Origin: Comamonadaceae bacterium | Lineage (GTDB): Bacteria; Pseudomonadota; Gammaproteobacteria; Burkholderiales; Burkholderiaceae_C | Direction of reading: 5' to 3' | Assembly (NCBI GenBank): GCA_947447975.1 | Contig: CANFLU010000022.1 | Span: 1-46,251, forward strand | DNA: 46,251 nt | Part shown: positions 1 through 9,255 of the stretch, piece by piece | Layout: each line of letters opens with the position of its first letter | Position numbering within the stretch: position 1 is the stretch's first letter | Notes under the pieces: generated by a model | Told to the model about the DNA's origin: nothing | Databases searched by the model: none | Seen by the model: only the letters and a program-made list of their open reading frames with translations | Made by a program: the position numbers and the translations under genes

Positions 1-99
1 GCTCTGTGAGTGCGGGTACCAGCCTGCATCATGCTGATGATTGAACGAGGCACCTCGACCCCGGATCACTGTTAGTCGGGCGCAATGGATCACCCAACA
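1..99. other. No gene recognised at window start
   Basis: I see no convincing reading frame, RNA or repeat here. It may be the edge of a neighbouring gene or plain intergenic DNA between that gene and the terminator of tRNA-Ser. Confidence 0.3.
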
Positions 100-128
100 A
101 AAACGGACCCGAAGGTCCGTTTTGAAAA
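100..128 (-). terminator. Hairpin terminator after tRNA-Ser
   Basis: A perfect 10-bp stem (100-109 with 114-123) closes a CGAA loop, and the stem ends in four T residues on either strand. It lies just past the 3' end of the minus-strand tRNA-Ser, so it most likely ends that transcript. The symmetrical A/T tracts mean it could also stop a plus-strand transcript entering from the left. Confidence 0.65.
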
Positions 129-135
129 AAGCATC

Positions 136-228
136 TGGCGGAAACGGAGGGATTCGAACCCTCGATGAGGCTCTACACCCCATACTCCCTTAGCAGGGGA
201 GCACCTTCGGCCACTCGGTCACGTTTCC
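136..228 (-). tRNA. tRNA-Ser(GCT), CCA encoded
   Basis: Read on the minus strand, the acceptor strand GGAAACG (228-222) pairs perfectly with CGTTTCC (146-140), followed by discriminator G and an encoded CCA (138-136). The long variable arm typical of class II serine tRNAs is present, the T-loop GGTTCGAATCC is intact, and the anticodon loop CTGCTAA gives anticodon GCT, reading AGC/AGU. It lies just downstream of lysC on the same strand. A CATAAT box about 10 nt upstream (238-243) could be its own -10 element, with no clear -35. Confidence 0.95.
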
Positions 229-261
229 AGTCGGGCGATTATGTCACGGTTTACCGCGGCC

Positions 262-1533
262 TCAGGCGGCTGCGGGCTGGTCCAGGTCGAAGGCTTTGTG
301 CAGGGCGCGCACCGCCAATTCGATGTATTTTTCGTCGATGACCACCGAGGTCTTGATCTCGGAGGTGGAGATCATCTGGATGTTGATGCCCTCTTCGCTC
401 AGCGCGCGGAACATTTTGCTGGCAATGCCCACATGGCTGCGCATGCCGATACCGACGATGGACACTTTGCAAATTTTGGTGTCGCCTTCCAGGTCATCCA
501 GCCCCAGGCCGGGAATAACGCTGGCGCGCAGCAAGTCCATGGTCTTGGCATAGTCGCCACGGTTCACGGTGAAGCTGAAATCGGTCCTGCCATCCTTGCT
601 GATATTCTGGATGATCATGTCCACATCCACATTGGCCTGCGCCACGGCACCCAAAATTTGGTAGGCAATGCCAGGCTTGTCAGGCACGCCGCGCAGGGCG
701 ATTTTGGCTTCATCGCGGTTAAATGCAATGCCTGAAACGATGGCTTGTTCCATGTTTTCGTCTTCCTCAAAAGTGATCAAAGTGCCGGATGCGGCTTCTT
801 CGTGAATATCGATATCCCAGGGGGTAAAGCTGCTCAGCACGCGCAGCGGCACACGGTATTTGCCTGCAAATTCCACCGAGCGGATTTGCAGCACTTTGGA
901 GCCCAGCGAGGCCATTTCCAGCATTTCTTCAAAGCTGATGGTCTTGAGACGGCGCGCTTCGGGCACCACGCGTGGGTCGGTGGTGTAGACACCATCCACG
1001 TCGGTGTAAATCAGGCATTCCTGCGCTTTCATGGCGGCAGCCACGGCCACCGCCGAGGTATCCGAGCCGCCACGCCCCAGAGTGGTGATGTTGCCCTCGT
1101 CGTCCATACCCTGGAAGCCGGTCACGATGACCACTTTGCCGGCATCGAGGTCCGCGCGCACACGCGCGTCGTCGATGGACTCAATACGGGCTTTGGTATA
1201 GGCGTTGTTGGTACGAATGGGCACTTGCCAGCCGGCATAGCTGACCGATTGCAGCCCTTCTGCCTGCAAGGCAATGGCCAGCAGCGCGCTGGAGGCCTGC
1301 TCGCCGGTGGAGGCCAGCATGTCGAGCTCGCGCTCATACGAGGGGGACGCTTTGCTGGGGGCCAGTTCTTTGGCCAGACCCAGCAGGCGGTTGGTTTCGC
1401 CGCTCATGGCGGAGGGGACTACCACCATTTGGTGCCCGGCGCGGTGCCATTTGGCGACCCGCTTGGCAACGTTGCGGATGCGTTCGGTCGAGCCCATAGA
1501 GGTGCCGCCGTACTTATGAACTATGAGAGCCAT
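262..1533 (-). CDS. lysC: Aspartate kinase
   Basis: Aspartokinase phosphorylates L-aspartate, the first step to lysine, threonine, methionine and diaminopimelate. The 423-residue product opens with the family signature KYGGTSMGS (residues 7-15). It has the GRGGSDTSA substrate/nucleotide motif near residue 153, the YTDVDGVYTTDPR segment near 175, and a C-terminal pair of ACT regulatory domains (roughly 265-415). The ACT domains imply feedback inhibition by lysine and/or threonine. I chose ATG 1533 because the family starts just before the KYGG motif; the open frame upstream to 1734 lies inside tilS. It is the last protein gene of the minus-strand block, 19 nt after the tilS stop codon. Confidence 0.96.
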   Translation of the reverse strand: MALIVHKYGGTSMGSTERIRNVAKRVAKWHRAGHQMVVVPSAMSGETNRLLGLAKELAPSKASPSYERELDMLASTGEQASSALLAIALQAEGLQSVSYAGWQVPIRTNNAYTKARIESIDDARVRADLDAGKVVIVTGFQGMDDEGNITTLGRGGSDTSAVAVAAAMKAQECLIYTDVDGVYTTDPRVVPEARRLKTISFEEMLEMASLGSKVLQIRSVEFAGKYRVPLRVLSSFTPWDIDIHEEAASGTLITFEEDENMEQAIVSGIAFNRDEAKIALRGVPDKPGIAYQILGAVAQANVDVDMIIQNISKDGRTDFSFTVNRGDYAKTMDLLRASVIPGLGLDDLEGDTKICKVSIVGIGMRSHVGIASKMFRALSEEGINIQMISTSEIKTSVVIDEKYIELAVRALHKAFDLDQPAAA

Positions 1534-1552
1534 GGATGGTATTTGTACGAAG

Positions 1553-2521
1553 CTAAACCGCCGGATTGTACCAATCCAAGGTCGTATTGCTGCGGCGCAC
1601 AAAGCCGTGACCAACGCGGATATGCAGTTGATGCCCGCGCGTGGTGCAGGCGGCAATTTGGGCCAATAACTCCTGCAATTGCGCGCTGCTGGCCTGGGTG
1701 TGGTGAACGCTGAAAAGCCAGTGGCGCAGCACATTTGCCTGGCGCGCAGTGGACAGTTCTTTCAACTGCACAATCGAGGGCCTGTTGCCTTGCGGGCCAC
1801 ACAAGCACTGCAAGTCTGCCTGCGCTAATTCGCTTAACAAGGCCTGGCCCTGGGCCGCATGGGCCGCGCTGCGCGGCAAGGTGTCAGCGTAATGCGGAAT
1901 GATGGCGCGCAACACCGGCAGCAACTCGGCGCGCAGGCGGTTGCGCAAAAAACCGAGGTGCGCATTACTGGGATCTTCAATCCAGGGCAAAGCCCTCGCC
2001 TGCAGCCAGCTTCGAATATCCGAAGCGCTGACTTCCAGCAAGGGTCTGGCGTATTCCACGCCATCGCGCAGCCAGCGGGACGGCATGGCGCTCAGTCCCG
2101 CTAGTCCAGCGCCACGGCTGAGGGCCAGCAACAAGGTCTCGACCTGGTCATCGGCATGCTGGGCCAGCGCCACGGTAGCGCAAGGCGGCTGGCCGTTTTC
2201 CGGCAACGCAAAGCGGCGCAATGCCCCGTAGCGCGCCAGGCGGGCGGCGTCTTCGGGGCTTTGCCCGGCGCGCGCGTGGGCGTCCACCTGCAGCACCTGC
2301 AGCGGCACGCCCAGAGCAGCGCATGCGGACTGGCAATGCTGTTCAAAATCTACCGCAGCGGGCTGCAAGCCATGGTTGACGTGTACCGCCAAGACCTGGC
2401 CGGGCCAGCGCGCCGCGCAGGCGTGTAACAGTGCGGTGGAATCGGCGCCGCCGCTATAAGCAATGGCTAGCGGCAGGCGGGGTTCAAACGCTGCAATCGC
2501 CGCGTCCAGCGGGCGGGTCAT
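1553..2521 (-). CDS. tilS: tRNA(Ile)-lysidine synthase TilS
   Basis: TilS attaches lysine to C34 of the CAU-anticodon tRNA-Ile, so that it reads AUA. The ATP-pyrophosphatase P-loop SGGADS is at residues 23-28, followed by the HVNHGLQ motif typical of the family, a helical TilS substrate-binding region (about 200-280) and a short end. At 322 residues it is about 100 shorter than the E. coli protein, apparently lacking the separate C-terminal TilS_C domain; short forms are common elsewhere. Starts 14 nt after accA ends, so the two are probably cotranscribed. Confidence 0.93.
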   Translation of the reverse strand: MTRPLDAAIAAFEPRLPLAIAYSGGADSTALLHACAARWPGQVLAVHVNHGLQPAAVDFEQHCQSACAALGVPLQVLQVDAHARAGQSPEDAARLARYGALRRFALPENGQPPCATVALAQHADDQVETLLLALSRGAGLAGLSAMPSRWLRDGVEYARPLLEVSASDIRSWLQARALPWIEDPSNAHLGFLRNRLRAELLPVLRAIIPHYADTLPRSAAHAAQGQALLSELAQADLQCLCGPQGNRPSIVQLKELSTARQANVLRHWLFSVHHTQASSAQLQELLAQIAACTTRGHQLHIRVGHGFVRRSNTTLDWYNPAV

Positions 2522-2535
2522 GGAGCGGCCCAGGC

Positions 2536-3513
2536 CTATTTGCCGCTGGCTTTGGTGTCGGTAAAACGACCGTAGCTTTGCAGGCGCTCGTAGCGCCGAT
2601 CCAGCAGCTCTTTGACGCGCAGATCGCTCACCTGACGGAAAGCGTCGCCCAAAGCGCGTTTGAGGAACACGGCAGCCTGCTTATGGTCGCGGTGCGCGCC
2701 TCCGACCGGCTCGCTGACGATTTTGTCCACCAGACCCAAGGCTTTGAGACGCAGCGCGGTAATACCTAAGGCATCGGCCGCTTCTTGCGCTTTGTCCGAA
2801 GTTTTCCAGAGGATGGAGGCACAGCCTTCGGGGCTGATCACTGAGTAAATAGAGTACTGCAGCATTACCACCTGATCCGCCACCGAAATAGCCAGCGCGC
2901 CGCCGGAGCCACCCTCGCCGATGATGGTAGTGATGATGGGCACTTCCAGTTGGGCCATTTCAAAAATATTGCGGCCAATGGCCTCGGACTGGCCCCGTTC
3001 TTCAGCATCGATGCCGGGATATGCGCCGGGCGTATCCACAAAAGTAAACACGGGCAATTTAAATTTTTCGGCCAGCTTCATCAGGCGCAGCGCCTTGCGG
3101 TAGCCTTCGGGTTTACTCATGCCGAAGTTGCGCAGGCCCCGCTCTTTGGTATCGCGTCCTTTTTGCTGGCCCAGCACCATGCAGGGCGTACCGTTAAAGC
3201 GGGCCAAGCCGCCCACGATACTCAGGTCGTCTGCAAAATGGCGGTCGCCGTGTAGCTCGATGAAGTGGGTAAAGATTTCGTTGATGTAGTCCAACGTGTA
3301 AGGGCGCTCAGCGTGGCGCGCGATCTTGGTGATTTGCCAAGGCGTGAGGTTGCTGTAGATGTCTTTGACTAGCTGATGGCTCTTTTTGCTGAGCTGATCG
3401 ATCTCTGCGGAAATATCTACGGCCGATTCGTTTTGCACATAGCGCAGCTCTTCGATCTTGCCTTCGAGCTCCGCAATCGGAGACTCAAAGTCGAGAAATG
3501 TCTTTTTGGCCAA
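2536..3513 (-). CDS. accA: Acetyl-CoA carboxylase carboxyltransferase subunit alpha
   Basis: AccA with AccD transfers the carboxyl group from biotin to acetyl-CoA, the committed step of fatty-acid synthesis. The typical N-terminus [12 protein letters not shown] is followed by the helical region and a crotonase-like fold with conserved stretches such as [10 protein letters not shown] and [12 protein letters not shown] place the start at TTG 3513 (325 residues, close to the usual 319-325). A strong GGAGGAGG Shine-Dalgarno lies about 6 nt before this TTG, whereas an in-frame GTG two codons earlier would be too close to it. The open frame upstream to 3648 overlaps the glycosylase gene and is not coding here. 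The rare TTG start may lower translation. Confidence 0.95.
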   Translation of the reverse strand: MAKKTFLDFESPIAELEGKIEELRYVQNESAVDISAEIDQLSKKSHQLVKDIYSNLTPWQITKIARHAERPYTLDYINEIFTHFIELHGDRHFADDLSIVGGLARFNGTPCMVLGQQKGRDTKERGLRNFGMSKPEGYRKALRLMKLAEKFKLPVFTFVDTPGAYPGIDAEERGQSEAIGRNIFEMAQLEVPIITTIIGEGGSGGALAISVADQVVMLQYSIYSVISPEGCASILWKTSDKAQEAADALGITALRLKALGLVDKIVSEPVGGAHRDHKQAAVFLKRALGDAFRQVSDLRVKELLDRRYERLQSYGRFTDTKASGK

Positions 3514-3559
3514 TTTCACCCTCCTCCAGGTTGATGCCCTGCCCTCAATACCCTGATGC

Positions 3560-4210
3560 CTAGTAATCCACCGGCACCGGGTCGAGCGAGCGCCAAATAT
3601 ACCAAGTTGCCACGCTGCAATACGGTGCCCACGCAGCGGCCACCTCACGGGCGTCGCTGCGGCTCACCGCTTCACCCGAAAAATAGTTGCGGCTGATGCC
3701 GTTAATCAAGCCCACATCGTCCAAAGGCAGGACATTGGGCCGGGTGAGGTGGAATATCAAAAACATCTCCGCCGTCCAACGCCCGATGCCGCGCACCGCG
3801 GTGAGTTCGGTGATGATGTCCTCGTCGGGCAAATCGGCCCACTGGGCCACGCGCAGCTGGTGGGTATCAAAATGCACCGCCAGGTCCACCAGGTATTCCA
3901 CTTTGCGTGCGCTCAGGCCCGCGGCCCGCATATCGTCGACCTTGAGCTTGAGCACGCGCTTGGGGGTAATTTGCGGCACCAGCAGGGCAAAGCGGTCCCA
4001 TACCGTCTGCGCCGCCTTGACCGAAATCTGTTGGCCCACAATGCTGCGCGCCAACGTGACAAAGGCGTTGCCCCGAGTTTGCAGCGTCGCGTCTTTAAAT
4101 TGCGGGATCAGGCGCTTCAAGACCCGGTCTTTTTTCATGAGGTGCTTACACGCGTCGTCCCAGAAGTCGGGGCGCAGCAATTGCACAGCGGGCTGGGCCG
4201 AGGTGTTCAT
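3560..4210 (-). CDS. HhH-GPD DNA glycosylase, 3-methyladenine type (AlkA-like)
   Basis: Predicted base-excision repair glycosylase removing alkylated purines. The 216-residue protein has the helix-hairpin-helix/GPD signature: [15 protein letters not shown] (136-150) forms the hairpin that grips DNA, and D164/D165 in LPLDDVGL supply the catalytic aspartate. It lacks an Ada-type N-terminal domain and an iron-sulphur cluster, matching the compact bacterial AlkA-like group. Its start codon overlaps the stop of cysS by 4 nt (ATGA), which indicates translational coupling. The exact substrate range cannot be read from sequence. Confidence 0.9.
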   Translation of the reverse strand: MNTSAQPAVQLLRPDFWDDACKHLMKKDRVLKRLIPQFKDATLQTRGNAFVTLARSIVGQQISVKAAQTVWDRFALLVPQITPKRVLKLKVDDMRAAGLSARKVEYLVDLAVHFDTHQLRVAQWADLPDEDIITELTAVRGIGRWTAEMFLIFHLTRPNVLPLDDVGLINGISRNYFSGEAVSRSDAREVAAAWAPYCSVATWYIWRSLDPVPVDY

Positions 4211-5592
4211 GCCGCTGCGGCTTCCCAGGTGGTGCCCTGGGCTGAGTCTTTGAGCACAATGCCTTGCGCCAATAGTTCGGCGCGGATGGCGTCGGCACGG
4301 GCAAAGTCTCGACCCACTTTGGCCGATTGCCGCTCGGTGATCAGTGCCTCGATTTGGCTTGCATCGACCGCGCTGCCCGCGCGCAAAAAAACTTCTGGCG
4401 GCGACTGCAAGAGTCCAAGTACACCGCCCAATGCGCGCAACAAAGAAGACAGTTGCGGCGAATGGGTGCGATTGACTTCCGAAGCCAGGTCAAACAACAC
4501 GGCCACCGCCTCGGGCGTGCCAAAGTCCTGGTCCATCGCCGCTTTGAAACGATCCGCGTAAGGCGCAGTCCAATCGATCTGCTTCGCTTGGGCTTGGGGG
4601 GGTACCGCTTGCAAACAGGTGTAAAGGCGTTTGAGCGCAATGCGCGCGTCTTCAATATGCGCGTCGCTGTAGTTGAGCGCGCTGCGGTAGTGGGAGCGCA
4701 CCACAAAAAACCGGGTAGTCTCGGCGTCAAAGCGGGCCAATATTTCTTGGATGGTGAAAAAATTGCCCAGACTTTTGGACATTTTTTCGTTATCCCGCGT
4801 TACAAAACCGTTGTGCATCCAATAGCGCGCCAAAGGTTTGCCACTGGCCGCCTCGCTTTGGGCAATTTCGTTTTCGTGGTGCGGAAAGGGAAGATCGGCC
4901 CCACCGCCGTGAATGTCGATCGATTCACCCAGTAGCTGACAAGCCATGGCCGAGCATTCGATATGCCAGCCGGGGCGACCGGGCCCATACTCGCTGTCCC
5001 ACTTAGCCTCTTGGGGCTCGGATTCCTTGGCAGCTTTCCAGAGCACAAAGTCCAGCGGGTCGCGCTTACCTTCATCGACGGCAACACGCTCGCCGGCACG
5101 CAATTGGTCGATGGACTTACCCGACAACTTGCCGTAGCCCTCAAACTTGCGTACCGCAAAGTTCACATCTTGGTTGCTGGCGCGATAGGCATAGCCTTTG
5201 GTTTCCAGTGTTTGGATTAAGCCGAGCATTTGCGGCACAAAGTCGGTAGCGCGGGGCTCGTGCGTGGGCCGTTGAACGCCCAATGCATCGGCATCTCGAT
5301 GCAAGTTTTGCACCATTCGATCCGTCAGGGACCGAATGGTTTCACCGTTGTCCAGCGCGCGGCGGATAATTTTGTCGTCGATATCGGTGACATTGCGCAC
5401 ATAGAGGAGCTGGTAGCCGCTGGCCTTAAGCCAGCGCTGTACCACGTCGAACGCCAGCATCGAGCGCGCATGGCCCAGATGACAATCGTCATACACCGTC
5501 ATGCCGCAGACGTACATGCGCACGTGGCCGGGCTGTAATGGCGTGAAATCCTCCAGTTGCCCAGATAAGGTGTTATGAAGTCGCAAGCCCAT
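4207..5592 (-). CDS. cysS: Cysteinyl-tRNA synthetase
   Basis: Class I synthetase that charges tRNA-Cys. The HIGH motif appears as HLGH (38-41), the KMSKS loop as KMSKS (270-274), and the zinc ligands of the family are visible as C29, C213, H238 and E242. Length (461) matches bacterial CysS. The first gene of the minus-strand operon; a candidate promoter lies just upstream, and the downstream glycosylase gene overlaps it by 4 nt. Confidence 0.97.
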   Translation of the reverse strand: MGLRLHNTLSGQLEDFTPLQPGHVRMYVCGMTVYDDCHLGHARSMLAFDVVQRWLKASGYQLLYVRNVTDIDDKIIRRALDNGETIRSLTDRMVQNLHRDADALGVQRPTHEPRATDFVPQMLGLIQTLETKGYAYRASNQDVNFAVRKFEGYGKLSGKSIDQLRAGERVAVDEGKRDPLDFVLWKAAKESEPQEAKWDSEYGPGRPGWHIECSAMACQLLGESIDIHGGGADLPFPHHENEIAQSEAASGKPLARYWMHNGFVTRDNEKMSKSLGNFFTIQEILARFDAETTRFFVVRSHYRSALNYSDAHIEDARIALKRLYTCLQAVPPQAQAKQIDWTAPYADRFKAAMDQDFGTPEAVAVLFDLASEVNRTHSPQLSSLLRALGGVLGLLQSPPEVFLRAGSAVDASQIEALITERQSAKVGRDFARADAIRAELLAQGIVLKDSAQGTTWEAAAA

Positions 5593-5615
5593 GGGAAATA
5601 AATTAGTCTCGTGGC

Positions 5616-5645
5616 ATTTTGGGGCCGAACAAACACCTTGGTCAA
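5616..5645 (-). promoter_or_regulatory. Candidate cysS promoter
   Basis: On the minus strand a TTGACC -35-like box (5645-5640) is separated by 18 nt from a CAAAAT -10-like box (5621-5616), ending about 24 nt before the cysS ATG. The boxes are reasonable but unproven. Confidence 0.35.
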
Positions 5646-5766
5646 GGTCTGTTGCAGGCTCGAGGGGTGGCTCCGATATAAAGAAGCCCTCCGCTACAAT
5701 CCCGAGCAGTATAAAGGCGGCATTTTCGTTGCCCTGTCACTGTCAAGAAATTGTTACGCCCTACCC

Positions 5767-6864
5767 ATGCGAAAAAGTCCGCGCTTTGTTGTATGCCTGT
5801 TGTCATGGTTATTGGCAAGCGCCTTTGCCAGCAGCGCATGGGCCGATGACTTCAGTGAAGTAGCCCAACTCAGCCGCGAAGGTAAATTTGCCGAAGCGCT
5901 GGCCAAAGCCGAGGTCTATCTCAGTTCCCGGCCCAAAGACGCGCAAATGCGCCTACTCAAAGGCCTGGTGCAGCGCGATGCAGGTAAGCCCACCGAAGCA
6001 CTGATGACCTTCGTGCGCATGACCGAAGACTTCCCGGAATTGCCCGAGCCCTACAACAACCTGGGTGTGATCTACGCGGATCAAAACCAACTCGACAAAG
6101 CGCGCACCGCATTTGAAATGGCGCTGCGCACCAACCCCAGCTATTCCACCGCACATGAAAATCTGGCGGACGTGTATGGCCGACTTTCCAGCGCGGCCTA
6201 TAACAAGGCCCTGCAAATTGATCTCAGCAACGCGGCGGTGGCGCCCAAATTGGCCTTGGTTCGACAAATCATTACGCTCAATCCCACCAAATTGAGTGCC
6301 GCCCAATTGGCCGCTCTGCCTAAATTACAACCGGCCCCAACGACCGTGCCACCAGCGGCACCCTCGCAGCTTGCCATCGCGCCATCCAAACCCTCGCCCG
6401 AGCCAGCACCCAAAGCGACTGCCCTACCCGAAGCGTCGAGCAAGCCCCCGCGCGAGGCGGCGCGCAAACCCGTGGACGAGGCGCCGCCCGCTGCACCCAA
6501 GCCTGCGCCCGTGGCAGACACGACAGCGAACCGTGAGGTCGAGCAAGCGGTGCATACATGGGTCACCGCCTGGGGCGCAAAAGATCTCAAGACCTATTTC
6601 GCAGCCTATGGCAAAGAATTTGACCCGGCCGGCAAACAGAGCCGCAGTCAGTGGGAAGACGAGAGGCGCGCGCGTATTGAAGGTAAGGCCAGTATTTCCG
6701 TCAAACTTTCGGACGTGCAGACGCTGGTGCGTGGCAATACTGCGCTGGTGAAATTCCGCCAAGACTACCGCGCCAACGGGATAGCCATTTCAAGTCGCAA
6801 AACTTTGGAAATGGTACGCCAAGGCGACTCCTGGAAAATCGTGCGCGAGGCGGTCGGTGGGTGA
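5767..6864 (+). CDS. Secreted TPR protein with C-terminal Cds6-like domain
   Basis: A 365-residue periplasmic or surface protein of unknown exact role. Residues 1-26 form a signal peptide ending in SAWA. Residues 30-175 contain TPR-like helical repeats, 185-255 is a Pro/Ala/Lys-rich linker, and 257-365 is an NTF2/SnoaL-like domain of the sort attached to L,D-transpeptidases (Cds6-type). The open frame begins further upstream, but ATG 5767 is the first to give a proper signal peptide. The stop overlaps the start of the next gene, which ends in a related domain, so the two products probably act together on the cell wall. Function beyond protein-protein interaction is inference. Confidence 0.85.
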   Translation: MRKSPRFVVCLLSWLLASAFASSAWADDFSEVAQLSREGKFAEALAKAEVYLSSRPKDAQMRLLKGLVQRDAGKPTEALMTFVRMTEDFPELPEPYNNLGVIYADQNQLDKARTAFEMALRTNPSYSTAHENLADVYGRLSSAAYNKALQIDLSNAAVAPKLALVRQIITLNPTKLSAAQLAALPKLQPAPTTVPPAAPSQLAIAPSKPSPEPAPKATALPEASSKPPREAARKPVDEAPPAAPKPAPVADTTANREVEQAVHTWVTAWGAKDLKTYFAAYGKEFDPAGKQSRSQWEDERRARIEGKASISVKLSDVQTLVRGNTALVKFRQDYRANGIAISSRKTLEMVRQGDSWKIVREAVGG

Positions 6865-8131
6865 TCATGTGCAGGCTAGCGCAGCGCCGATGCGCCGCTA
6901 CCGACCAGATGGGTCTGCAGGCGTTCATGCGATTGCGTGCCTGGCACTTGCATTGGGCTGCTTTGCAGCGCCTCCGGTGCTTGCCACCGCAGCCCCGGCC
7001 CCTAGCCCTGGGCTGTCCCGCGCCGATGGAAATTCCGAACAAAGACTCTTAGAAGTGTTAGCGCTCATGGCCCGCGGTCAGAGCAAAGAGGCACTGGAAA
7101 AAGTGGAAAAACTGGTGCAAGACCATCCCAATTTCCAGCTCGCGCAGTTGGTATACGGGGACTTACTGGCGGCACGCACACGCCCCTTGCAAGCCTTGGG
7201 CGATATGGCGCCCGATACCGCCCGCGCCGGGGCGGCCACGCTGTCGGACTTGCGGGAAGAAAGCAAACAACGCGTCGGCAACGTGAAAGAGCGTCCGCCC
7301 GAAGGTTTTGTGCCCAGCCAGTTCCTCAAAATGTCGCCACAAACGCGCAGTGCTATTGCCATAGATGCCTCGCGCTCACGCTTGTATTTATTTGAAAACA
7401 CACCTACCGGCTTGCAGCTCAAGGCGGACTATTACGTCTCGCAAGGCAAGGCCGGTGTATCCAAAGCCCAGGAAGGCGACCTGCGCACGCCACTGGGTGT
7501 GTATTTCATCAGCAGTCGACTCGATCGCAAGACCCTTACTGACTTTTACGGCATAGGGGCGCTAACCCTGAACTATCCCAATATGTTGGATGTGCGGCGC
7601 GGAAAGTCAGGCGGTGGAATTTGGCTGCATGGCACACCGTCCAACCAGTTCGCGCGTGCGCCCCATTCGACCGATGGTTGCTTGGTGCTGTCCAACCCGG
7701 ATTTGCGGGCCCTCATCGAAGCTACTACCGTGCGTAACACCCCGGTCGTCGTGGCCTCGCAGCTGGTGTGGAAATCGCCCAAACAACTCGAAGACCCGGC
7801 CAACGCTTTCGCCAGCGCTTTGGAGAATTGGCGTGCCGCCAAGTCCTCGGGCGACATGAAAAAAACGCTGGCCTTTTACACGCCTGATTTTTCCAGCTAT
7901 GGCAAGAACTTGGACCAGTTCACGCCCATGCTCAAAGCAGAAATGAAAGCGTCTAAAGGCCGAAATATTGAACTGAAAGACCTGTCCTATTTTCAGTGGA
8001 GCGACTCTGCTGAAACCATGGTGGTAAGTTTTGGCGAAGTGACCGCGGGCCAGCGCACCGGTGTACACAAGCGCCAGTACTGGTTACGTTCGAGCAATCA
8101 GTGGAAAATTTTTTTTGAAGGAGTGCATTAA
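6857..8131 (+). CDS. L,D-transpeptidase, YkuD family, with Cds6-like tail
   Basis: Predicted periplasmic enzyme that makes 3-3 peptidoglycan cross-links or anchors proteins to the wall. The YkuD signature is clear: H258 in IWLHGTPSN, then H270-S271-T-D-G-C275 with C275 as nucleophile. The N-terminus has a hydrophobic export segment (about 24-45) and a short TPR-like helical region (60-110). The C-terminus (310-424) is the same NTF2-like domain as in the preceding gene. The start is uncertain: GTG 6857 overlaps the upstream stop, and GTG 6869 or ATG 6890 are alternatives that keep the export signal. Its stop codon shares one base with the ATG of the next gene. Confidence 0.9.
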   Translation: MGDHVQASAAPMRRYRPDGSAGVHAIACLALALGCFAAPPVLATAAPAPSPGLSRADGNSEQRLLEVLALMARGQSKEALEKVEKLVQDHPNFQLAQLVYGDLLAARTRPLQALGDMAPDTARAGAATLSDLREESKQRVGNVKERPPEGFVPSQFLKMSPQTRSAIAIDASRSRLYLFENTPTGLQLKADYYVSQGKAGVSKAQEGDLRTPLGVYFISSRLDRKTLTDFYGIGALTLNYPNMLDVRRGKSGGGIWLHGTPSNQFARAPHSTDGCLVLSNPDLRALIEATTVRNTPVVVASQLVWKSPKQLEDPANAFASALENWRAAKSSGDMKKTLAFYTPDFSSYGKNLDQFTPMLKAEMKASKGRNIELKDLSYFQWSDSAETMVVSFGEVTAGQRTGVHKRQYWLRSSNQWKIFFEGVH

Positions 8132-8715
8132 TGCAAACCCAACTAGCAAGCCAAGCGCGCCGCGCTTTCATGGCGCTGTCCCTACTCGGTGCAATGGGCC
8201 TGTGCGCCCACGCCCAAGCCGCGACCACGGTTCAGTTTCAAACCAGTGTGGGCGATTTTGTGATCGAACTCAATGCAGAAAAAGCACCAAAAACGGTAGA
8301 AAATTTCTTGCAATACGTGAACGATAAACATTACGAAGGCACGATTTTTCATCGGGTAATGGACGGCTTTATGGTGCAAGGCGGTGGATTTACAGCCGCC
8401 ATGACGCAAAAACCCACGCGTGGGCCTATCCCGCTGGAAGCGGCCAATGGCCTGCGTAATGACCGGGGCACCATCGCCATGGCGCGCACCGGCAACCCGA
8501 ACTCGGCCACCTCACAATTTTTTATCAATGTCGTGGACAATGCCGGACTCAATGCCCCGCAACCCGATGGTTTTGGCTATGCGGTATTCGGCAAACTGAT
8601 TAGTGGCATGGAAACCATTGACAAAATCCGTGTGCTGCCTACCGGTAACAAAGCGGGCATGCAAAACGTTCCACTCACCCCAGTCACCATTAACTCTGTC
8701 CGTATTCTTAAATAA
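8131..8715 (+). CDS. ppiA: Periplasmic peptidyl-prolyl cis-trans isomerase (cyclophilin)
   Basis: Cyclophilin-type proline isomerase assisting folding of exported proteins. A signal peptide ending near residue 30 (AHAQA) precedes the cyclophilin core, with [15 protein letters not shown] (active-site Arg and Gln) and the SQFFINV strand. It is translationally coupled to the L,D-transpeptidase gene (shared base in TAATG) and lies 12 nt before its cytoplasmic paralogue. Confidence 0.94.
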   Translation: MQTQLASQARRAFMALSLLGAMGLCAHAQAATTVQFQTSVGDFVIELNAEKAPKTVENFLQYVNDKHYEGTIFHRVMDGFMVQGGGFTAAMTQKPTRGPIPLEAANGLRNDRGTIAMARTGNPNSATSQFFINVVDNAGLNAPQPDGFGYAVFGKLISGMETIDKIRVLPTGNKAGMQNVPLTPVTINSVRILK

Positions 8716-8727
8716 AGCGAACCCAGT

Positions 8728-9234
8728 ATGTCAAACCCTATTGTTGAACTCCACATCGCCGACTACGGCATCATCGCGCTGGAGCTCGATGCAGAAAAAG
8801 CGCCGAAGTCGGTCGCGAATTTTTTGGCCTATATCGAACACGGTCACTATGACAACACCATATTTCACCGCGTGATCTCCGGCTTTATGGTGCAGGGCGG
8901 CGGCATGGAGCCTGGCATGGTGCAGCGCAAAACAGCCAAGCCAATTGAAAACGAAGCCAATAACGGCTTAAAGAATCTGAAGTACACCGTGGCCATGGCC
9001 CGCACCAGCCAGCCGCATTCAGCCACCGCCCAATTTTTTATCAACGTTGCGGACAATGCCTTTCTGAACCACACCGCCGAAACCAACCAGGGCTGGGGTT
9101 ACACCGTGTTTGGCAAAGTCATTGAAGGCACCGACTTGGTAGACAAAATTCAAAAGGTGGATACCGGCCGCAAAGGCTTTCACGACGACGTGCCAGTCGA
9201 CGATGTCATCATCACCAAAGTTGTCGTTCGATAA
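8728..9234 (+). CDS. ppiB: Cytoplasmic peptidyl-prolyl cis-trans isomerase (cyclophilin)
   Basis: Same cyclophilin fold as the preceding product but without a signal peptide (168 residues, usual PpiB length). The active-site stretch [14 protein letters not shown] and the [10 protein letters not shown] strand are intact. The pair appears to be an ancient duplication that serves periplasm and cytoplasm. Probably in one operon with the flanking genes, as the gap to lpxH is only 21 nt. Confidence 0.95.
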   Translation: MSNPIVELHIADYGIIALELDAEKAPKSVANFLAYIEHGHYDNTIFHRVISGFMVQGGGMEPGMVQRKTAKPIENEANNGLKNLKYTVAMARTSQPHSATAQFFINVADNAFLNHTAETNQGWGYTVFGKVIEGTDLVDKIQKVDTGRKGFHDDVPVDDVIITKVVVR

Positions 9235-9255
9235 GGCGGCGGTCGGCAAAGCGGC

